Assembly: GCA_016906335.1 (NCBI GenBank)
Contig: JADEYG010000002.1
Span: 1,544,001-1,608,000 of the forward strand
Direction: 5' to 3'
From: Novakomyces olei
Taxonomy: Eukaryota > Ascomycota > Novakomycetes > Novakomycetales > Novakomycetaceae
DNA: 64,000 nucleotides
Made by a program: the position numbers and the translations under genes. The notes under the pieces are model-generated. The model was not told where the DNA came from. It ran no database searches and saw only the letters and a list, made by a program, of their open reading frames with translations. This document shows, piece by piece, positions 59,478 through 64,000 of this stretch (positions are counted from its first letter, which is position 1; each line of letters opens with the position of its first letter).

Positions 59478-61019
59478 TTACCCAAATTCACAGTAATCAC
59501 TGGACGACGGATGGCGGTTTATATACTTCAAGACCTGCTCCGGCTCCACTCCGATCAAGTGAGTAAACTGCGTACCTTGCAGCCCTCCCGCCAGCCATGT
59601 GGGCGGGTTGTAGCTTTTGTAGACCAGAACCTGCTTCAGCCCCGGTTTACCGAGACTCTGGCAGCCTTTGTCGAGTTCGCGTACAAAGTCCATTGCTGGA
59701 ATTATTCCGTTCTGGTGCAGTACGCCATAAAGTAGGGTAAGCGCTGCGGCAAACACAACGGCAAATGGCAGTATTGGCCTCAAACGTACCGGAGACCGCA
59801 GCATATTTCTAGCAATATCAATCCACAAGAACGAAGCGGCGGGTAGCATGAAACGCATTTCCTGATGGGGCAAAAAGGACAAAAACAAGAGTCCGCCAAA
59901 GCTGGCCAGTGCTGAAAGACTGCGCGTACTAAGGGGAAACACAAACACGGCAAAAGGGCCTAAAAGCAGAGGCAGATTTACTGCAGCGTGCAGTACAAGA
60001 GGATGCCGTCCATGGAGAGCCAAATTTTCGGTGTTGCTGTTGTACACAAAGTTGTTGAGCGGCACTAGAGCTTCTCGCCAGGAAGCACAAGCGTAAAAGT
60101 ACCTGTCAACAGCAATTTGCACGATGGAGGCGAGAGCGAACGGCACTACGACACTAATCGCCAATACTGGTCTAGCAAATTAGACGCGAAAATACGCTAC
60201 AGAGAGTGCACTAACCTTTTGATAAAATAAGGCAAAACGCTCATCAAAGGCAGGCACATGTATGCAGCAAACGTAATCCTTGTAAAAAGCCCAAGTGACA
60301 AGACAACGCCAAGGAGTAAAGGCCTTTGAAATGCACTGCCTCGTTTCCCCACCGAGACTAATTGCTGCACTAGATAAAGGCTTAACCCTAGGTAAATTGT
60401 TTCCAGGGAATTGGTAAATGTATGTGTAAGCATGGAAATTGTGGGCCAGCTGGCAGCGTACAGGACGACGGCCAATTTTCGGGATTCTCTTGGCGACAAA
60501 GCCCAGACTGTGTAGTCTGGCGGATCAGCCGTGTAAAGTGTCGAGACATACCACATAAGAGCGAATAACCCACCGTCAGTATTCGTGTTACTCGCCAAAT
60601 CACGATTGGACGAAAGCCTTGAGGCAGTTAGGAGAGAGGCGGTAGAGGACAAGCCGAGTTCTTACGCTTAAAAAGAAGCATGGCCCAGCCATAGCTGGCC
60701 AGTAATGGCGGCAGGGACCGGACGGGTCGGGCGCAGGTAAACTCCCAAGGCAGATCAACCTGCCATTTCAAAATATACGCTAGCATTAGTCGAGGAGAGA
60801 ACAGTGTGGCGTACAAGCAAGCGGCTGCAGAGTCTGCAATTGCTCGTCGGGGTGGATGTACGAAGTGCCGAGCGATACAAACAATCGAGCAGCCAGTAAA
60901 CAGGCGTATAATGCAACAAATTTGCTGTTGATCATGCGGACAGTCGTGTGGGCTGTCGGCGCGATAGTTGAACTGCAATCATTCTCGTGCTCCAATGGCC
61001 TTGACGAGCCAAAGCTCAT
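59478..61019 (-). CDS. SMP3: GPI mannosyltransferase 4 (Smp3/PIG-Z)
   Basis: GT22-family ER enzyme that adds the fourth mannose to the GPI core. Exons 61019-60815, 60779-60666, 60617-60552, 60516-60216 and 60171-59478 give about 459 residues. Introns are 35, 48, 35 and 44 nt, among the shortest in the window. The catalytic lumenal motif TSYIHPDEQLQ follows the first helix, then LPWEFTCARPVRSLPPLLAS, DYTVWALSPRESRK, THTFTNSLETIYLGLSLYL, NTENLALHGRHPLVLHAAVN and LPHQEMRFMLPAASFLWI, all family blocks. A later ATG (residue 29, at 60935) sits nearer the first helix and may be the real start. A 14-codon upstream ORF ends in a TGA overlapping the first ATG. Polytopic and complete. Confidence 0.9.
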
Positions 61020-61063
61020 GTTAATCCTAACGTAGCTCTGCTATAACATTGCTTTACCATGTT

Positions 61064-61093
61064 AACCCTAAAAATAAATCTGCTAACCCTAAC
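61064..61093. promoter_or_regulatory. paired AACCCTAA (telobox-like) sites in divergent promoter
   Basis: AACCCTAA at 61064 and TAACCCTAAC at 61084 lie between SMP3 and the Nab2-like gene. TTAGGG-binding factors such as Tbf1 use such sites at promoters in other fungi; a role here is inference. Confidence 0.3.
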
Positions 61094-61168
61094 AATAGAC
61101 TTTTAGCCTATCTATTATAAATGTCTAGATAATTCTTTCTGCTAAACGTATCATCGGCCAAGTAGGCA

Positions 61169-62051
61169 ATGGACGATTGGAGCGAGGACAGAAAAGATTT
61201 GGCGCGGCAGCAAATAGCACAGCTGTTACGGGACTCTGCACTTGCGAATGAAGAAGATGTCGATTCGTACAGAGATTTCATTTTTGTGCTGTTGAATAAC
61301 GACAAATCAGCACAAGATATTGAGGCAGAGCTGATAGACTGTACGTTGGGGCGAGTCGAGAGCTTTACTAAACAGCAGTGATTGGCGATGAGATCCGCGA
61401 CGGCTTTGTTTCGCGGTTATTAAGTTTGACCGCGATTGCTGGTGACAAAGCGGATGCGAGCGACAGCTCTCTTGAAGTGTAAATGTTTAAAGTGATCAGT
61501 AAACTAATTCTGTAAAGCGACCAGCGGCAGCTAAAATCCCACTCGGGGCCACAAAGGACCCGGGATACACGGACGCGTCCACACAACGCGGGCCAAAGGC
61601 CTTTGGGATCAAAAGTATGGTTGCAATTAACGATTGCCATTAACTTTTAATAGGAAGGAGAAGAGGTTATTCCGCTGTGCAAGTACGGTGATCATTGCAG
61701 TAACGTCGCCTGCCAATCTGCACATCCTACACCAGCAGCGCCTATGAATGAAGGCCTCGTGCTAACGTCTGCTTCTTGCGCTTTCGGCGCAGAGTGCACG
61801 AATACCGACGTATACAATCGCTTGTTCTGGTTGGAAATATCTAATTTTGGCAGTGTACCCGGGGTCACCCTAGCCGGGCGTTAAGCAAAAACCGGATACC
61901 CATCCCGTGCAGATATGATCCATGCTTGAACCCGCTCTGCAAGTTTTCACATATACCAGTGGCCCGAGGCAATCGAGTATGGCGAAGGCAGGACGCAGCG
62001 GCAACTAGCGCTACATCTGATAAAGCTGCAGGAAAACAAGAGCAAGTTTGA
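61169..62051 (+). CDS. Nab2/ZC3H14-type poly(A)-binding CCCH zinc-finger protein
   Basis: Nuclear poly(A)-RNA binding family that controls tail length and mRNA export. Five short exons are in phase: 61169-61340, 61376-61478, 61518-61614, 61654-61809 and 61854-62051, with introns of 35, 39, 39 and 44 nt, giving about 241 residues. The N-terminal PWI-like fold (YRDFIFVLLNNDKSAQDIEA, FVSRLL) is followed by a basic Arg/Gly/Gln-rich linker. Three tandem CCCH fingers close the protein: CKYGDHCSNVACQSAH, CAFGAECTNTDCTRGH and CRYDPCLNPLCKFSH. Finger 2 is only complete after splicing. Yeast Nab2 has seven fingers and human ZC3H14 five, so this is a reduced member. The exon 2/3 junction has one alternative, with minor effect. 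Confidence 0.85.
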
Positions 62052-62691
62052 TGGTGGAGTGTGGAAGGGTGCACGAGACGCAGAAAGGTTTGGCTACTGT
62101 GTGCAGGCTTGCTGCGTATGATTCGAGGTCGTTTGCCTAGTGTGCTACATGGAAGTATACTCAATAAATTTAATTTAATTAAATTAAATTAAACTGAATC
62201 GAAATCAATCAATCAATCAATCAATCAATCAACTGCTCAATCCGGGTGAGTTAATTGGATAGTGTATCCCGTGAAATCAAAAGGATCATGAACGAATCTA
62301 TCGAAAACACCAGCTTCAACGTATACATATATTGCAATACTCGTGTAGTCTTCGGGTATTCACGAGGACAACGTCAATTTTGACGAAGGACAGAATAATT
62401 CAAATAATGTACGATATATGTGTGTATTTTAATATACGTATATTTTAATGTACGTGTATTTTATAGAATACGTGTATATTACAATATACAAGATAATATA
62501 GAAAGAACATGAAACAGAACCATAATGTATCCCATTCTCCTACATACGTACGTTTATTACGAAGAAATTACGGTATAGATACGTCGGTAAATGATAAAAA
62601 AAAGTATACCAGCCCACGCGATCAGTTAGGGTTTTCCGCACTAATCTTATCGTAAACACGTTTACACCAATCGGCGCGCCATCGTCTCCCA
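62052..62691. other. intergenic with AATC microsatellite
   Basis: AATTAAATT and AATC tandem repeats at about 62165-62231. A TTAGGGTTTT box lies at 62626, 66 bp before the next start. No gene was seen. Confidence 0.6.
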
Positions 62692-63090
62692 ATGGCGGTA
62701 ACTGTGCACGCGGAGAAAGAGTTCCTCGGCGATGAGCCCTTTGAGCTTATAACTCACTCAAGCGCTGATCCTCTGATAAGCGCAGGCACGAAGCGACGCG
62801 TCAGTATCTCTAGTGCACCGAAGGAGGATGGCGCGGATGACTTTGAAATACTTTCCCAAGCACCTTTGTCGTACGCCGGTGTGCTTGCTCTCGGTGGACA
62901 AGTGAATAGTGGCAGCCGAGCCGCCACAAAAGTGACGCGTCCTGTTTTTAGTAAAGCTACTCTTCCGTCTGTGGGTCCGGCTGTAAGGGAGACGGAGTTT
63001 GCTGTGCGGACGACGGAGCAGTTAAAGAAGCTGCGAGCCATAGCGCGTCAGCGTCATATCAACGCGAAGCGTCTCGCACGTGGAGAATAG
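62692..63090 (+). CDS. unrecognised small protein
   Basis: Single exon of 132 residues starting at a good ATG. No family was recognised. The N-terminal half is acidic (EKEFLGDEPFELITHSS) with a KRRVSIS basophilic-kinase-like site near residue 34, then DDFEILSQAPLSYAGVLALGG. The C-terminal third is basic and probably helical (RTTEQLKKLRAIARQRH, NAKRLARGE). There is no signal peptide or membrane helix. Codon use is like the neighbours, and the frame is long for chance. A TTAGGG-type box lies just upstream. Confidence 0.6.
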   Translation: MAVTVHAEKEFLGDEPFELITHSSADPLISAGTKRRVSISSAPKEDGADDFEILSQAPLSYAGVLALGGQVNSGSRAATKVTRPVFSKATLPSVGPAVRETEFAVRTTEQLKKLRAIARQRHINAKRLARGE

Positions 63091-63506
63091 AGCGAATTTT
63101 CGGGTAATATATACTTGCAGAGTGCATACTAACTAAGTCAGGTTTTTTCGGTTTTGGCGAAATATTATAATGCATTCTTTCAATCTGTATGGACCATGGA
63201 TGGGCGGCTTTGGCTTTGCTTGATAAATAGAGATGTAGGTTTTCATCGTTTTCTTGCGATAACAAATTTGGAGAATAATTGGATATTATTTGATTAGCAG
63301 TAAAATCATAACTGTAAATTTTTATTCAAATGAATCTGACGCCTGCCGCAACCCGACGTTTCCGCGACTCGGGTTTGTTTACATACACGTTATCGGCTGC
63401 TTGCGAGTCGGGTTGCTGAAATCTATACTAATAATTTACGTAAGCTAGAAATCTCATGTTTACTTGAATATATACCAAGTATCTTTGAAAGCTTAAAAGA
63501 AACTTC
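63091..63506. other. convergent 3' spacer
   Basis: Contains an inverted pair near 63340-63412 (TGCCGCAACCCGACGTTTCCG... and ...GCGAGTCGGGTTGCTGA; GCAACCCGAC is complementary to GTCGGGTTGC), which could form a hairpin. No gene was seen. Confidence 0.5.
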
Positions 63507-63940
63507 TCATTCGCCCAAAACACTCCCACGCATCTCGATAGCTTTTAGTTTTACGCGCCGGATGGAGAAATGATCACTAGAAGACGAATGCGGAGACGCT
63601 AGTACGGGAATAAAACGGGAAAACGTAGAGCTAAAATTGGCAAACCTGCTTTTAATTAATGGGTGGAGGGAGCTTTGGTACACTTGCAATAATTCCAAAC
63701 CGTTTCCCAGGTTCGTCACAAGTATTACTAGCCACAAATGATGAAACCTTATAATGAATTTGAATAATTCAGGTACTATGAGAATGGCGAGACTGAGAAA
63801 TGAGTAGCCAATCGCTTGTTTAATCCGTTTTCTCAATTTCAATTCCTCGCGTTGCCAAAATCGGAGTCTCGGAGTTAAGTTCATTGCCGAACTGGCAAAG
63901 TAGCACAACTTTAAACCGTTTCTTACGATTTAATAGCCAT
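63507..63940 (-). CDS. small two-pass membrane protein, unrecognised
   Basis: Two exons, 63940-63927 (14 bases) and 63891-63507, with a 35-nt intron (GTAAGA to GCCAG), give 132 residues. The second exon alone has an internal ATG at 63884 that would give 125. After a basic N-terminus (RFWQREELKLRKRIKQ) come two predicted helices, YSFLSLAILIVPELFKFII and LWLVILVTNLGNGLELLQVY, then a Ser/Arg-rich tail. The helix pair recalls TM6-TM7 of some receptors (SSLHPLIKSR), but nothing supports a larger gene, and I do not assign a family. Confidence 0.5.
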
Positions 63941-64000
63941 TTGAAAATAGTATACGATAGTTTAATTAAAATGTATAAGGAAAGGTTGAATAAATTAGCC

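Overview
The window is nuclear DNA from a compact-genome fungus. It holds about 29 supported protein genes in 64 kb, roughly one per 2.2 kb. The fungal markers are a Whi5/Nrm1-type G1 repressor, a Sur7/PalI membrane protein, acetolactate synthase, a Str2-type cystathionine gamma-synthase, Tom22, Rrn3 and Trs120. Most introns are only 35-60 nt, with GTAAGN/GTATGN/GTACGN donors and a CTAAC/CTGAC-like branch site close to the acceptor. A smaller class of longer introns (about 100-410 nt) is largely filled with simple repeats. A tandem (coronin-7-type) coronin and dynactin p62 argue against a budding-yeast-like species and fit an early-diverging lineage, but the species cannot be named from this sequence. 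No transposon, virus-like element, rRNA, tRNA or CRISPR array was recognised.

Layout. 1-1.6 kb is gene-free and repeat-rich (imperfect hairpin, 14-bp repeats, 9-10 bp minisatellite). 1.6-9.6 kb: AP-1 gamma-adaptin (-), Whi5/Nrm1 (+), an NT-C2 protein (-) and MED31 (+, four small exons). 10-18 kb: an unknown basic protein (-), Ku80 (-, eight exons), RNA polymerase III subunit RPC31 (+), sphingosine-1-phosphate lyase (-). 18-23 kb: dynactin p62 (+), a membrane-anchored thioesterase (-), cystathionine gamma-synthase (+). 23-29 kb: RRN3 (+) and ILV2 (-). 29-40 kb: a DUF1764 protein (+), TEL2 (-), the Rim2-type carrier (+), KOG1/Raptor (+). 40-48 kb: Sur7-like (-), RPS11 (+), TSR2 (-), a DUF255/SPATA20 protein (-). 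48-56 kb: tandem coronin (+), TRS120 (+). 56-64 kb: a secreted repeat protein (+), TOM22 (+), SMP3 mannosyltransferase (-), a Nab2-like CCCH protein (+), and two small unknown genes.

Several genes belong to linked processes. TEL2 (TOR kinase assembly) and KOG1 (TORC1) lie two genes apart. RRN3, RPC31, RPS11 and TSR2 serve ribosome production. ILV2 and STR2 serve amino-acid synthesis. This may be chance, because fungal gene order is only weakly functional. The points most worth a second look are the secreted protein with an acidic repeat region followed by a KR site and a strongly cationic segment, very short upstream ORFs that end at or across the main start codon in many genes, and an RFX X-box beside an MCB-like palindrome upstream of the Whi5/Nrm1 gene. 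Exon coordinates were assigned by hand from splice signals and reading phase; no alignment or RNA evidence was available.
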